64,000 nt of DNA, taken from positions 1-64,000 of the forward strand of contig JAFYMF010000044.1 in NCBI GenBank assembly GCA_017556745.1, given 5' to 3'. The number at the start of each line of letters is the position of its first letter. The stretch's first letter is position 1. Made by a program: the position numbers and the translations under genes. The notes under the pieces are model-generated. The model was given only the letters and a program-made list of their open reading frames with translations. It did no database searches and was not told the DNA's origin. This DNA is from Clostridia bacterium. Its GTDB lineage: Bacteria; Bacillota; Clostridia; Oscillospirales; CAG-272. Of this stretch, positions 18,887 to 28,759 are shown one piece after another.

Positions 18887-19951
18887 ATGAGACTTGCAAA
18901 CTTTAGAAAAGCAATCGTTCAAAACGGCTATGATGCCGCAGTTCTTACCAACACAGTTTCACAAAGATATATTTCCGGCTTTAACTTCACAGACGGTTAC
19001 GTGGTAGTCGGACGAGAGAGAGCCACCATTCTTGCTGACTTCCGTTATATTGAGGCAGCAAAGGCTGCTGCGGGAGATGACTTTGACGTAGTTATGATAT
19101 CGAGAGAGCAGAAGAATATTCTTCCCGACACTCTCTCAAGTTACGGTGCAAAAAAAGTAGCTTATGAAGATAACTATCTTACATGCTCCGGCTTTGCCGC
19201 TCTTAGCGATAAGCTGGCTGACTTCGAGCTTATTCCAATGGGTAACCTCCTTGATGATATCAGAGAGATCAAGGATGCCCCTGCATTTGAGTCTATCACA
19301 CGTGCACAGAGAATTGCCGAAAGCGCATTCCGCCACGTGCTCGGTCTCATAAATCCCGATATGACTGAAATAGAACTGGCAGCTGAGCTTGAATACTTTA
19401 TGCGCCGTGCAGGTAGCGAGGAGCCCGCATTCCCCACCATTGCAATTTCAGGAGCTTCCACCTCTCTCCCGCACGGAGAGCCCGCAAACAGAAAGCTATC
19501 CCGTGGCTTCATCACCATGGACTACGGTGCAACAGTAGACGGTTACCGCTCTGATATGACGAGAACAGTAGTTCTCGGCCGTGCAGATGACGACATGCGC
19601 CGTCTGTACCAGACTGTACTTGATGCACAGCTTGCCGCTCTTGAAGTAGTATGCGAGGGTGCTGATATGGGTGCGGTTGACGGTCTTGCAAGAGATATCA
19701 TTGAGAACGCAGGTTATCACGGTTGCTTCGGCCACGGTCTCGGCCACGGTGTCGGCATGTATATTCACGAATCTCCATCTCTCAATCCCTCGGCTAAAGG
19801 CAAAATTCTCCGACGCGGACAGCTTGTTACTATCGAACCCGGTATATACATCGAGGGTAAATACGGTTGCCGTATAGAGGACATGGTTGCTCTCACCGAT
19901 AACGGTCCCGTTAATCTTACTGACTGCGAAAAGCAGCTTATTGAACTTTAA
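18887..19951 (+). CDS. Xaa-Pro aminopeptidase, M24B family
   Basis: A 354-residue cytosolic metallopeptidase. The N-terminal creatinase-like domain covers residues 1-125. The C-terminal pita-bread domain has all metal ligands: the two Asp of MDYGATVDGYRSDMTRT, the His of CFGHGLGHGVGMYIHE, and the Glu of EPGIYI and IEDMV. It removes N-terminal residues preceding proline. The ATG at 18887 has GAAAGGGG upstream; a 35-codon extension is not supported. A terminator follows. Confidence 0.92.
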   Translation: MRLANFRKAIVQNGYDAAVLTNTVSQRYISGFNFTDGYVVVGRERATILADFRYIEAAKAAAGDDFDVVMISREQKNILPDTLSSYGAKKVAYEDNYLTCSGFAALSDKLADFELIPMGNLLDDIREIKDAPAFESITRAQRIAESAFRHVLGLINPDMTEIELAAELEYFMRRAGSEEPAFPTIAISGASTSLPHGEPANRKLSRGFITMDYGATVDGYRSDMTRTVVLGRADDDMRRLYQTVLDAQLAALEVVCEGADMGAVDGLARDIIENAGYHGCFGHGLGHGVGMYIHESPSLNPSAKGKILRRGQLVTIEPGIYIEGKYGCRIEDMVALTDNGPVNLTDCEKQLIEL

Positions 19952-19956
19952 ACAAA

Positions 19957-19990
19957 TACGGGCTGTCCACAAGAGACAGCCCATTTTGAT
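19957..19990 (+). terminator. Terminator after the Xaa-Pro peptidase gene
   Basis: GGGCTGTC, loop CACAAGA, GACAGCCC followed by ATTTTG. A short T tract makes it moderate in strength. Confidence 0.65.
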
Positions 19991-20023
19991 AAAATCGTTT
20001 TAAATGTATGCAGGAGACATTAA

Positions 20024-21382
20024 ATGAACATTTTGGTGCTTAACGGAAGTCCGAAAGGCAACTACAGTATAACTCTGCAAACGGTAAAATACCTGTCTGA
20101 GGTCTATCACGACCATTCTTTTGATATTCTCCACGTAGGAAAATATATAAAGAAATACGAAAAAGATATGAATGAGGCAATATCAGCTATCGAGTCAGCG
20201 GATATCATACTGTTTTCGTATCCTGTATACACATTCATGGCGCCATATCAGCTCCACCGTTTTATAGAGTTGATAAAGGAATCCGGCATCTCTCTTGAAG
20301 GTAAGATCGCAAGTCAGATCACAACCTCAAAGCATTTTTATGATGTCACCGCCCACAACTATATAAGAGACAACTGTTTTGACCTCGGGATGAAATATAT
20401 CCGTGGTCTCTCTGCGGATATGGAGGATCTGTTAAAGGAAGAGGGGCAAAAGGACGCCCGTGATTTCTTTGAATATCTTATCTTCTCCATCAAAAACGAT
20501 TTGTTTGAACAGCCGCCAATATCTAATTCTGAGTCTCGGGAAATTATCTCCTCTTTACCAAATAAGCCCTCGAAAAACAAAAATGGTGACGTTGTTGTGC
20601 TTACCGACCTTGATGACAGCGATGTTTCACTTAAAAGCATGATAGATCGTTTCTGCCATGTAATGCCAAGAGCCACACGCGTGGTAAACATACGGGAATA
20701 CCCCTTTTCCGGCGGTTGTCTCGGTTGCTTTGGATGTGCAGTTGACGGAAGATGTGTGTACAAAGATGGGTTTGATGAATACCTAAGAAATACCATACAG
20801 TCAGCTGAGGCTACCGTTTACGCATTTAAGATTAAGGATCATTCAATGGGTGCAAGATTTAAACTCTATGACGACCGTCAATTCTGTAACGGTCATCGTA
20901 CCGTAACAATGGGCAAGCCTGTCGGATATCTCATCAGCGGTGATTATTCGGCGGAAGAAAACCTGAGAACAGTTATTGAGGGCCGTGCACAGGTAGGACA
21001 TAATTTTCTCTCAGGCATCGCCACCGACCGAAGCTGTCCAGATAATGAAATCGACGATCTTGCAAAAACTCTTAATTACGCAATTGAAAAAAGCTATACT
21101 CCTCCGCAAAACTTTCTCGGTGTAGGAGGCAAGAAGATATTCCGTGATCTTATCTGGCTTATGCGGGGAATGATGAAGGCAGACCATAATTTCTATAAAA
21201 AGAACGGAATATACGATTTTCCCCAAAAGAGCAAAGGTACCGTTATCAAAATGTACCTCGTGGGTGCTCTTATCTCATCTCCTAAGATAAAAGCAAAGAT
21301 GGGGAACAGCATGAACGAGGGAATGATAGCTCCGTATAAAAAGGTAATCGAAAAGATAAAAAAGGAAAATATCAAAAAATGA
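20024..21382 (+). CDS. Double flavodoxin-fold NAD(P)H oxidoreductase-like protein
   Basis: A 452-residue protein with two flavodoxin-like halves. Residues 1-150 start MNILVLNGSPKGNYSITLQT, the FMN phosphate-binding loop of NADPH-dependent FMN reductases, and include SADIILFSYPVYTF. Residues about 188-380 form a second domain with a CLGCFGCAVDGRC cysteine motif reminiscent of iron-sulfur flavoproteins. It is probably a cytosolic flavoenzyme of unknown substrate. It overlaps the exonuclease III gene by 4 nt (ATGA), so the two are cotranslated. Confidence 0.7.
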   Translation: MNILVLNGSPKGNYSITLQTVKYLSEVYHDHSFDILHVGKYIKKYEKDMNEAISAIESADIILFSYPVYTFMAPYQLHRFIELIKESGISLEGKIASQITTSKHFYDVTAHNYIRDNCFDLGMKYIRGLSADMEDLLKEEGQKDARDFFEYLIFSIKNDLFEQPPISNSESREIISSLPNKPSKNKNGDVVVLTDLDDSDVSLKSMIDRFCHVMPRATRVVNIREYPFSGGCLGCFGCAVDGRCVYKDGFDEYLRNTIQSAEATVYAFKIKDHSMGARFKLYDDRQFCNGHRTVTMGKPVGYLISGDYSAEENLRTVIEGRAQVGHNFLSGIATDRSCPDNEIDDLAKTLNYAIEKSYTPPQNFLGVGGKKIFRDLIWLMRGMMKADHNFYKKNGIYDFPQKSKGTVIKMYLVGALISSPKIKAKMGNSMNEGMIAPYKKVIEKIKKENIKK

Positions 21383-22131
21383 AATTCATCTCTTTTAATG
21401 TAAATGGATTTAGAGCCTGCCTCGGTAAAGGTTTTGCTGATTTCTTCAAGGAAGCGGATGCCGACTTCTTCTCGGTACAAGAGACAAAAATGCAACCAGA
21501 CCAAGCTGACTTCACCCCCGACGGATATCACATCTACTACAACAGTGCAGAAAAGAAGGGGTATTCAGGCACAGCTATATTTACAAAGCATGCTCCCATA
21601 TCGGTAAAATACGGAATAGGAATTCCCGAACACGATACCGAGGGAAGGGCCATAACACTTGAGTATGATAATTTTTACCTTCTCAACGTATATACTCCAA
21701 ACGCTCAAAAGGAGCTCGCCCGTCTTGACTACCGTATGCAGTGGGAGGACGCTTTGAGAGAATACATAAAAGCTCTTGATGAAAAAAAGCCGGTCATCTA
21801 CTGCGGTGACCTTAACGTAGCGCACGAGGAAATAGACCTCAAAAATCCGAAAACCAATCACAAGAGCGCCGGTTTTTCTGACGAAGAGAGAGACAAGTTT
21901 TCTAAGCTTCTTTCCGAGGGATTTTGTGACACATTCCGCACACTTTACCCTGACAAGGTCGAGTACTCTTGGTGGAGCTATATGATGAAAGCGAGAGAAA
22001 AGAATGTGGGATGGCGTATTGACTATTTCGTGGTATCCGAAAGAATAATGAACAAGGTATCGGACAGCCGTATACTGACACAGATCATGGGCAGTGACCA
22101 CTGTCCCGTTGAGCTTGAAATAAACATATAA
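21379..22131 (+). CDS. xth: Exodeoxyribonuclease III
   Basis: A 250-residue endonuclease/exonuclease/phosphatase-fold protein. MKFISFNVNGFRACLGKGF, SVQETKM (metal Glu), LLNVYTPNA, YCGDLNVAHEEIDL and GSDHCPVELEI are the AP endonuclease family 1 motifs. It acts in base-excision repair at abasic sites. Translationally coupled to the preceding flavoprotein gene through an ATGA overlap. Confidence 0.95.
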   Translation: MKFISFNVNGFRACLGKGFADFFKEADADFFSVQETKMQPDQADFTPDGYHIYYNSAEKKGYSGTAIFTKHAPISVKYGIGIPEHDTEGRAITLEYDNFYLLNVYTPNAQKELARLDYRMQWEDALREYIKALDEKKPVIYCGDLNVAHEEIDLKNPKTNHKSAGFSDEERDKFSKLLSEGFCDTFRTLYPDKVEYSWWSYMMKAREKNVGWRIDYFVVSERIMNKVSDSRILTQIMGSDHCPVELEINI

Positions 22132-22158
22132 CCTATTTTCATTCTCAGGAGATCAAAT

Positions 22159-24012
22159 ATGCAAAAGTTAAAGTTCTTTTTTAGCACCAATATGGCAGCT
22201 TTTTCACCCGAAAGAATATTTGTAAGGCTTCTTGCCGCATGGTGCATCTTCATAGGTTTCGGACTTATCGGCGATCCTGAATTTGACAAGCTTGAATACG
22301 CACAGGATACCTCGCTTATCTATATGTTTTTATTTATCGTATTCCTGTTTATCATTTTCACCTTTATTAACGTACTTATAATCAATTACGAGTCCGACAC
22401 TTGGTTTTTAATGCTGGGATCGTCGGTATGCGTAGTGCTTTGGTTACTCTCTTTCAGACAGACCGGCAGTGAATTTTTCATATCCTTGGCAGTTGCCGCA
22501 GTTTATTCACTGTTTACCGTTTACTTTATCCGCAAAAATGACCTGCTGTGGAAAAAATGGAATCCGTCAAGTAAAACGGTCTGGGGATTTGCTATTGCTT
22601 TCGGAATTTTCTGCGGTGTCATAATAGGAACCATAACCTGCTACAGACACCTAAGATTTTCCACCCCCAACTTTGACTTCGGTCTGTTTGTAAATATGTT
22701 TCACAACATGAAAGAATGCGGACTACCTCTTTGCACTTCCGAAAGAGACGTGTTGATGTCTCATTTTGTTATTCATATATCACCGATATACTATCTTCTT
22801 CTGCCATTCTATATGATCTTCCCCTCTCCGCTCACTCTTCAGATCGGTCAGGCGGTAATACTTGCATCGGGAGTTATCCCGGTGATCCTTTTGTGCAAGC
22901 AGTTTAAGCTTTCACAAAAGGTCACGATACTGACGTCATTCATTTATGCACTCTACCCCGCTCTTTCAATCGGATGCTTTTACGATCTTCACGAAAACTG
23001 TTTCCTCACACCGCTGCTTCTTTGGGTCTTCTATTTCTTTGAACGTAACAAGTGGCCCTGGATGTACATATTTGCCGCGCTGACCCTTACTGTCAAAGAG
23101 GATGCCGCCATATATCTTATCATTTTTGCAATATACGCAGTAGTAGCAAAAAAGAAATATTACCATGGGGTACTTATTATTTTGGGATCGATTGCATATT
23201 TCACGATCGCTCTTACTATTCTGGAAAAGACAAGTGCCTACTATGCAGAGCTGTATGCCAACTCCACACCCAACCCGTACATTAACGGCCCAATGATAAA
23301 CAGGTTCAGCAACCTGATACTCGATCAGTCAAAGGGCCTTGGAGGAGCGGTGAAAACAGCCCTTCTGAACCCCGGATATCTGTTGACACAGCTCTTTGTT
23401 ACAGAAGACGGTGACTGGGGAAAGATCCTGTATTTTCTAAAGATGTTCTTACCCGTTGGGTTTATTCCGTTCTTCACAAGGAAACCCTCCCGTTGGCTTC
23501 TTATAGCACCGATACTGATGAATCTTCTGACAATGTATGTGTATCAGTACAATCTCAAATATCAGTATCACTTCGGTATAATTGCATTTATTTTCTATGC
23601 CACGATCACAAATCTTCCCGATCTGAAGTTTCCTGTTCGCAGAAACATTATCAGTGTTGCGGCAGTCTTCTGTCTGTGTATGTATTTGTCGTCAGTCATA
23701 CCGGTACTAAACGAAAACCACACCGACTATAATAAAAATGAAGAAAAGTATACTCAGATGGAAGCAATACTCGATACCATCCCCAAGGATGCGTCTGTAT
23801 GCTGTTCCACATTCCTTCTTTCACATCTTGCTGACCGTGATGAAATATACGAGATCTATTATCACGATGACGTAGGCGACGTTGACTATGTGATATTTGA
23901 TACGCGAGGTGGAATTGACAACAACCAGCTTACTGCTTTTCTGAATCAGGGGTATGAAATAAAGGAAGAACATCCCGGAATGTTAACTATACTTGAAAGA
24001 ACAGATAAATAA
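22159..24012 (+). CDS. DUF2079 polytopic membrane protein
   Basis: A 617-residue protein with about 12 hydrophobic segments and a short C-terminal soluble domain. The conserved DUF2079 region is visible (FSTPNFDFGLFVNMFHNMKE, LMSHFVIHISPIYYLLLPFY, YPALSIGCFYDLHENCFLTP). The FDFG and DLHEN motifs suggest a GT-C-type glycosyltransferase-like fold, but no substrate is established for the family. It follows xth by 27 bp with CAGGAGA before the ATG and ends at a strong terminator. Confidence 0.82.
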   Translation: MQKLKFFFSTNMAAFSPERIFVRLLAAWCIFIGFGLIGDPEFDKLEYAQDTSLIYMFLFIVFLFIIFTFINVLIINYESDTWFLMLGSSVCVVLWLLSFRQTGSEFFISLAVAAVYSLFTVYFIRKNDLLWKKWNPSSKTVWGFAIAFGIFCGVIIGTITCYRHLRFSTPNFDFGLFVNMFHNMKECGLPLCTSERDVLMSHFVIHISPIYYLLLPFYMIFPSPLTLQIGQAVILASGVIPVILLCKQFKLSQKVTILTSFIYALYPALSIGCFYDLHENCFLTPLLLWVFYFFERNKWPWMYIFAALTLTVKEDAAIYLIIFAIYAVVAKKKYYHGVLIILGSIAYFTIALTILEKTSAYYAELYANSTPNPYINGPMINRFSNLILDQSKGLGGAVKTALLNPGYLLTQLFVTEDGDWGKILYFLKMFLPVGFIPFFTRKPSRWLLIAPILMNLLTMYVYQYNLKYQYHFGIIAFIFYATITNLPDLKFPVRRNIISVAAVFCLCMYLSSVIPVLNENHTDYNKNEEKYTQMEAILDTIPKDASVCCSTFLLSHLADRDEIYEIYYHDDVGDVDYVIFDTRGGIDNNQLTAFLNQGYEIKEEHPGMLTILERTDK

Positions 24013-24021
24013 CGACAAAAA

Positions 24022-24056
24022 CACACGGAAGAATAAAAGCTTCCGTGTGCTTTTTA
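24022..24056 (+). terminator. Terminator after the DUF2079 gene
   Basis: CACACGGAAG, loop AATAAAAG, CTTCCGTGTG followed by CTTTTTATTTT. Confidence 0.85.
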
Positions 24057-24078
24057 TTTTCTATTTGTATATGCTGTA

Positions 24079-24107
24079 TTGATAAATTAAAGAAATAGTG
24101 CTATAAT
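24079..24107 (+). promoter_or_regulatory. Promoter of the sugar ABC transporter operon
   Basis: TTGATA (24079-24084), 17 nt, TATAAT (24102-24107), 65 bp before the ATPase gene. No repressor gene or obvious operator lies next to it. Confidence 0.7.
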
Positions 24108-24172
24108 TTACTAAAATGAAAAGATGTTTCTATCAATATATTATATGATTAATTTGCAAAGGAAATGAAAAG

Positions 24173-25276
24173 ATGAAGGTCGTACTGGAAAATCTGACAA
24201 AAAAATTCCCTTCCAAAAATAAAAAGGAACATTCTGAGGTTGTAGCTGTAAACAACTTTTCCTTTGAAATACCCGACGGTAAGCTTGTGGGGCTTCTCGG
24301 CCCATCGGGATGCGGAAAAAGTACCGCTCTTAATCTTATCAGCGGTCTTCTTAAACCAACATCGGGCAAAATATTCTTTGGTGATGATGACGTTACAACT
24401 ATCCCTCCGGAGAACAGAGGGGTTGGACTGGTTTTTCAGAGCTATGCTCTCTACCCACATCTTACAGTAAGACAAAATATCATCTTCCCCCTCGAAAACT
24501 TAAAGGGTAAGAACAAGCTGTCAAAGGAGGAGATGAACAAAAAGGCACTTGAGATAGCGAAGCTTGTTCAGATAGATAAACTCATGGACAGAAAGCCATC
24601 TGAACTGTCAGGCGGTCAGCAGCAGAGAGTTGCTATAGCAAGAGCACTGGTCAAGATTCCCAAGGTTCTTCTCCTTGACGAACCCCTCTCCAACCTTGAC
24701 GCAAGACTCCGTCTGCAGACGAGAGAGGAAATTCGCCGTATACAGAAGGAAACCGGGATAACCACTGTTTTTGTCACACATGACCAGGAAGAAGCAATGA
24801 GTATATCCGACCTCATTATAGTTATGAAGGACGGTGTTATTCAGCAGATAGGTGAGCCTCAGTCTGTATATGATAATCCTGTCAATCTTTTCGTTGCCCA
24901 ATTCCTTGGCACTCCTCAGATTACCGTATTCTCAGGTGAGATTAAAAACGGCGGTCTTTACATCGGTGAGGACAAGGTTTTGAGTATCATCACAGACTAC
25001 AGCGGCCCCGTCAAGGTCGGTGTACGTCCCGAGGGATACATCCCTGCCGCGGACGGTGCACTTTCCTGCAACCTCTGCCGTATTGAGGTAATGGGCAGAG
25101 ACATCAGTGTAGTTTCCTCAAATCCTTTAGCCGAGAGTGAAATTATTCGCTCTATAATCAGCTCAGACAACAAAATAGATACGTCCTCTGCCACAGTAAG
25201 ATTTAATCTCAAGCCGAGCAAGGTACATCTTTTCCGCCCCGACAACGGTGAACGTATTGATTTTTCACTGAACTGA
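24173..25276 (+). CDS. Sugar ABC transporter ATP-binding protein (MalK/UgpC/MsmX type)
   Basis: A 367-residue ATPase. Walker A GPSGCGKST, Q-loop VFQSYALYPHLTV, signature LSGGQQQRVAIARAL, Walker B KVLLLDEPLSNLDA and H-loop VTHDQEEAMS are all intact. The C-terminal 120 residues form the TOBE/regulatory domain of carbohydrate importers. It energises uptake through the two permeases encoded immediately downstream. An AAAGGAAATGAAAAG leader precedes the ATG. First gene of a four-gene operon. Confidence 0.92.
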   Translation: MKVVLENLTKKFPSKNKKEHSEVVAVNNFSFEIPDGKLVGLLGPSGCGKSTALNLISGLLKPTSGKIFFGDDDVTTIPPENRGVGLVFQSYALYPHLTVRQNIIFPLENLKGKNKLSKEEMNKKALEIAKLVQIDKLMDRKPSELSGGQQQRVAIARALVKIPKVLLLDEPLSNLDARLRLQTREEIRRIQKETGITTVFVTHDQEEAMSISDLIIVMKDGVIQQIGEPQSVYDNPVNLFVAQFLGTPQITVFSGEIKNGGLYIGEDKVLSIITDYSGPVKVGVRPEGYIPAADGALSCNLCRIEVMGRDISVVSSNPLAESEIIRSIISSDNKIDTSSATVRFNLKPSKVHLFRPDNGERIDFSLN

Positions 25277-25292
25277 CGGAGGTTAGAATAAT

Positions 25293-26186
25293 ATGGATAA
25301 ACAAAACAACAAGGCATGGTTATACCTGATACCTGCATTGATATTCATCGGAGTCTTCATGGTATATCCTCTGGTAGACGTTCTTATATACTCCTTTGAG
25401 GAAGGTTATAACTCCGCATCACAGACATATAACGGTGTAGGCGGTTACAACTATTCATTCGTGCTTCGCGACCCCTATTTTCTTCAGGCGGTAAAGAACA
25501 CTTTCATTCTCGTTATTATAACCGTCCCCCTTTCCACCGGCATCGCACTTCTGATTTCTGTGGGACTGAGCTCGATCAAACCACTGCGTAATCTGTTTCA
25601 GACGGTGTATTTTCTCCCATACGTAACAAACACCCTTGCAGTAGGTCTGGTATTTATGATACTTTTCAAAAAGACACCCTACAGCGACGGTCTGGTAAAC
25701 CTCCTTATCAATTGGTTTGGCGGTTCATCAGTTGACTTTATTGACGGTCCGTACGCCGCAAAAATGTTCGTACTTTGCTTCTATACAATTTGGGTCGTCA
25801 TGCCCTTTAAGATACTGATACTCACATCCGCCCTTGCATCTGTCAACCGTGACTATTATAACGCAGCAAAGGTAGACGGTACGTCTCCCTTCCGTATATT
25901 CAGAAGGATAACTCTTCCCATGATCTCCCCTATGCTTTTCTATCTGATAATTACAGGCTTCATCGGTGCATTCAAGGCATATAGTGATGCAGTAGCTCTT
26001 TTCGGTACAGATCTTAATGCCGCAGGCATGAACACCATTGTCGGTTATATATACGATATGCTTTACGGTAACAGCGGCGGTTATCCCTCCTACGCATCAG
26101 CTGCGGCTATTATCCTCTTCATAATCGTCCTTACCATAACCTGCATTAACCTGATAGTCAGACGCAGGTTTGTTCACACAAAATGA
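25293..26186 (+). CDS. Sugar ABC transporter permease, MalF/UgpA type
   Basis: A 297-residue inner-membrane protein with six predicted transmembrane helices. The EAA loop is YNAAKVDGTSPFRIFRRITLPMISPM, the cytoplasmic site that contacts the ATPase. It starts 16 bp after the ATPase gene with GACGGAGG before the ATG. Confidence 0.92.
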   Translation: MDKQNNKAWLYLIPALIFIGVFMVYPLVDVLIYSFEEGYNSASQTYNGVGGYNYSFVLRDPYFLQAVKNTFILVIITVPLSTGIALLISVGLSSIKPLRNLFQTVYFLPYVTNTLAVGLVFMILFKKTPYSDGLVNLLINWFGGSSVDFIDGPYAAKMFVLCFYTIWVVMPFKILILTSALASVNRDYYNAAKVDGTSPFRIFRRITLPMISPMLFYLIITGFIGAFKAYSDAVALFGTDLNAAGMNTIVGYIYDMLYGNSGGYPSYASAAAIILFIIVLTITCINLIVRRRFVHTK

Positions 26187-26201
26187 AAGGGGTGAGAACA
26201 A

Positions 26202-27077
26202 ATGACAAATTTATCAAATTATGAAAAGACCGAGAAAAAAGTCTCTGTGCGAAAAAAGTTTTTTAACGTAATAGTCTATACCCTGCTTTCTATCTGGGGA
26301 CTTATGGTTCTTTTCCCTTTCTACTGGATGATACTTTCATCGGTAAAAAGCTACAGCGCATACAGTTCTGAATTTGTACCTAAGTTCTTCACACTCTCCC
26401 CCACTCTCGAAAACTTTTTCGATGCATTCACTGCAGTCCCACTTGCTGACTATTTTGTCAACACCTTGATCTTCACCGTTTTGACAACTGCCGTAATGCT
26501 GGCTGTCATCATTCCTGCCGCATTCGCCTTTGCAAGGCTTAATTTCAAGGGCAAAAATCTGCTCTTTACCTTGATTCTGGCACTCATGATGATCCCGAAC
26601 GAGCTTGTTATCATAACAAACTTCACGACCATCACAAATCTTGATATGCGCAATACCTTCTCGGGACTTATCTTCCCCTCAGTGATGTCGGTATTCTATA
26701 TATACCTTCTCCGTGAGAATTTTGCCCAGATCCCCGATGACCTGTACTATGCCGCAAAAGTAGACGGAACTTCCGACTTCAAATATATGATGAAGGTCAT
26801 GGTTCCTATATGCCGCCCCACTATTATTACGGTAACAATACTTAAAGTCATTGAATGTTGGAATTCCTACGTCTGGCCGCGACTTATCACAGATGATCAG
26901 AACTATTTCCTTGTCTCCAACGGCATTCAGGAGATAAGAGAGAACGGTTTTGGACGTGAGAATATACCTGCTATGATGGCAGCGGTAGTTGTTATCTCAA
27001 TTCCCCTCATCGTACTTTTCCTTATTTTCCGCAAGAAGATAATGGAAGGGGTAGCAAGAGGAGGTACTAAGGGATGA
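26202..27077 (+). CDS. Sugar ABC transporter permease, MalG/UgpE type
   Basis: A 291-residue permease with six transmembrane helices. N-terminal LFPFYWMILSSVK and the EAA loop YAAKVDGTSDFKYMMKVMVPICRP are typical of the second permease of carbohydrate uptake (CUT1) systems. GAAAGGGGTGAG lies before the ATG. It overlaps the downstream binding-protein gene by 4 nt. Confidence 0.92.
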   Translation: MTNLSNYEKTEKKVSVRKKFFNVIVYTLLSIWGLMVLFPFYWMILSSVKSYSAYSSEFVPKFFTLSPTLENFFDAFTAVPLADYFVNTLIFTVLTTAVMLAVIIPAAFAFARLNFKGKNLLFTLILALMMIPNELVIITNFTTITNLDMRNTFSGLIFPSVMSVFYIYLLRENFAQIPDDLYYAAKVDGTSDFKYMMKVMVPICRPTIITVTILKVIECWNSYVWPRLITDDQNYFLVSNGIQEIRENGFGRENIPAMMAAVVVISIPLIVLFLIFRKKIMEGVARGGTKG

Positions 27078-28669
27078 TAAAAAGATTTCTTTCTTTGACT
27101 GTTCTTCTTCTCGTCCTGCTTCCCACTCTCTTTGCCTGTCACGGCAGCAGAGACAAGGTATCATTTGTTATTCCCGAGAATTTTAATGAGAGTAAAAATT
27201 ATGAGATCACCTTCTGGGCAAAGAACGACACAAACGTTACCCAGACCGCAATATACAACAAGGCTATCACAGATTTTGAAGCACTGTACCCTAACATCAA
27301 GGTGAATCTCCGTCTCTATACAGATTACGGAAAAATATATAACGACGTTATAACGAACATTGCCACTGACACCACCCCAAATGTATGCATCACTTATCCC
27401 GACCATATAGCCACATATATGACGGGAGAAGATACTGTAGTTCCCCTTGACGGTCTTTTCTCTCATCCCGAATACGGATTCGGTGGTACCAAACTCAAAT
27501 ATGACGGTCCCACCTTAGAGGAGATGGTTCCAAAGTTCCTCTCTGAATGTATACTTGGAGATGAACATTACGCGATTCCATATATGCGATCCACCGAAGC
27601 ATGTTACGTAAACAAAACTTATGTTGAGGCTCTTGGATATACTCTGCCCGAAATACTTACATGGGATTTTGTATGGGAAGTATCGGAAGCCGCTATGGCA
27701 ACAGATGACAACGGTAATTTTATCGTCAACGGTCAGCAGGTACTTATCCCGTTCATATATAAATCCTCTGACAATATGATGATACAGTACCTCAAGCAAT
27801 CGGGTGGCAATTATTCCACACCCGACGGTGAAGTCCAGATATTTAACGATCACACCAAAGACTTTCTTTATACTATCTCCGCCCACACCAAGACAAAGGC
27901 TTTCTCCACCTTTAAGATTTCAGGTTATCCTGCAAACTTCCTCAACGCAGGTCAGTGTATATTTGCAGTAGACTCTACCGCAGGTGCTACCTGGATGGGA
28001 AGCAATGCACCTCTCGTTGATATAAGTGAGGACAGAATAGTAGAATTTGAGACAGTGGTAATGCCGATTCCTCAGGCTGATCCCGAAAATCCACGAATGA
28101 TTTCCCAAGGCCCGTCGATATGTATATTTAATAAGGAAGATTCCGGTGAGGTTCTCGCATCTTGGATCTTTGCTCAGTATCTCCTTACGAACGAGGTTCA
28201 GATATCATACTCTCAGACCGAGGGTTACGCCCCAGTTACTCTCAAAGCACAGAACTCCCCCGAATATCTTGATTATCTCTCACGGGAGGGCGAGGATAAT
28301 CAGCTATACTACGACATTAAAATAAAAGCCGTTAAGCTTCTTATGGAAAACACCGATAATACCTTTGTCACACCGGTGTTTAACGGTTCTGCTTCTCTGC
28401 GTGATGCGGCAGGACAGCTCATTGAAGAGGTTACAAAATCCACAAGGCGTAAGAAGACAGTTGACGAGAAATTCATGGCAGAGTTATATGCAAACATGAA
28501 GTCTCTTTACAGACTTGAAGAGTTCTCAGCAAAAAATTCCTCAGACAATAATGATCTCTCAAAAGAGCCTCTCCCCACCACCTCAGTTATTTTACTGTCC
28601 TCTATTGCCGGAGTATGGGTACTGATGGGAGTTTATCTCCTCATTACCCGTAAAAAAAGGGAAAATTAA
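27074..28669 (+). CDS. Extracellular sugar-binding lipoprotein (SBP family 1) with C-terminal membrane helix
   Basis: A 531-residue protein. The lipoprotein signal is MIKRFLSLTVLLLVLLPTLF with lipobox LFAC (Cys22). The body is a family 1 binding protein (ITFWAKNDTNV, ALYPNIKVNLRLYTDYGKIY, VALDG-like region VVPLDGLF). Unusually, residues about 502-523 form a second hydrophobic helix followed by RKKREN, giving a membrane anchor at both ends. The start overlaps the MalG-like stop by 4 nt. It should capture an oligosaccharide for the upstream transporter; the sugar is unknown. Confidence 0.87.
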   Translation: MIKRFLSLTVLLLVLLPTLFACHGSRDKVSFVIPENFNESKNYEITFWAKNDTNVTQTAIYNKAITDFEALYPNIKVNLRLYTDYGKIYNDVITNIATDTTPNVCITYPDHIATYMTGEDTVVPLDGLFSHPEYGFGGTKLKYDGPTLEEMVPKFLSECILGDEHYAIPYMRSTEACYVNKTYVEALGYTLPEILTWDFVWEVSEAAMATDDNGNFIVNGQQVLIPFIYKSSDNMMIQYLKQSGGNYSTPDGEVQIFNDHTKDFLYTISAHTKTKAFSTFKISGYPANFLNAGQCIFAVDSTAGATWMGSNAPLVDISEDRIVEFETVVMPIPQADPENPRMISQGPSICIFNKEDSGEVLASWIFAQYLLTNEVQISYSQTEGYAPVTLKAQNSPEYLDYLSREGEDNQLYYDIKIKAVKLLMENTDNTFVTPVFNGSASLRDAAGQLIEEVTKSTRRKKTVDEKFMAELYANMKSLYRLEEFSAKNSSDNNDLSKEPLPTTSVILLSSIAGVWVLMGVYLLITRKKREN

Positions 28670-28679
28670 CGTCAAATTA

Positions 28680-28707
28680 TTGACATATTTGAGAATTTAT
28701 GTATAAT
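28680..28707 (+). promoter_or_regulatory. Promoter of the OB-fold lipoprotein gene
   Basis: Consensus TTGACA (28680-28685), 16 nt, TATAAT (28702-28707). Confidence 0.75.
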
Positions 28708-28759
28708 AGTCTTTGTATCAAAAAGGTCATTGACCTTTTGTAATAAAAAGGAGAAAAAA

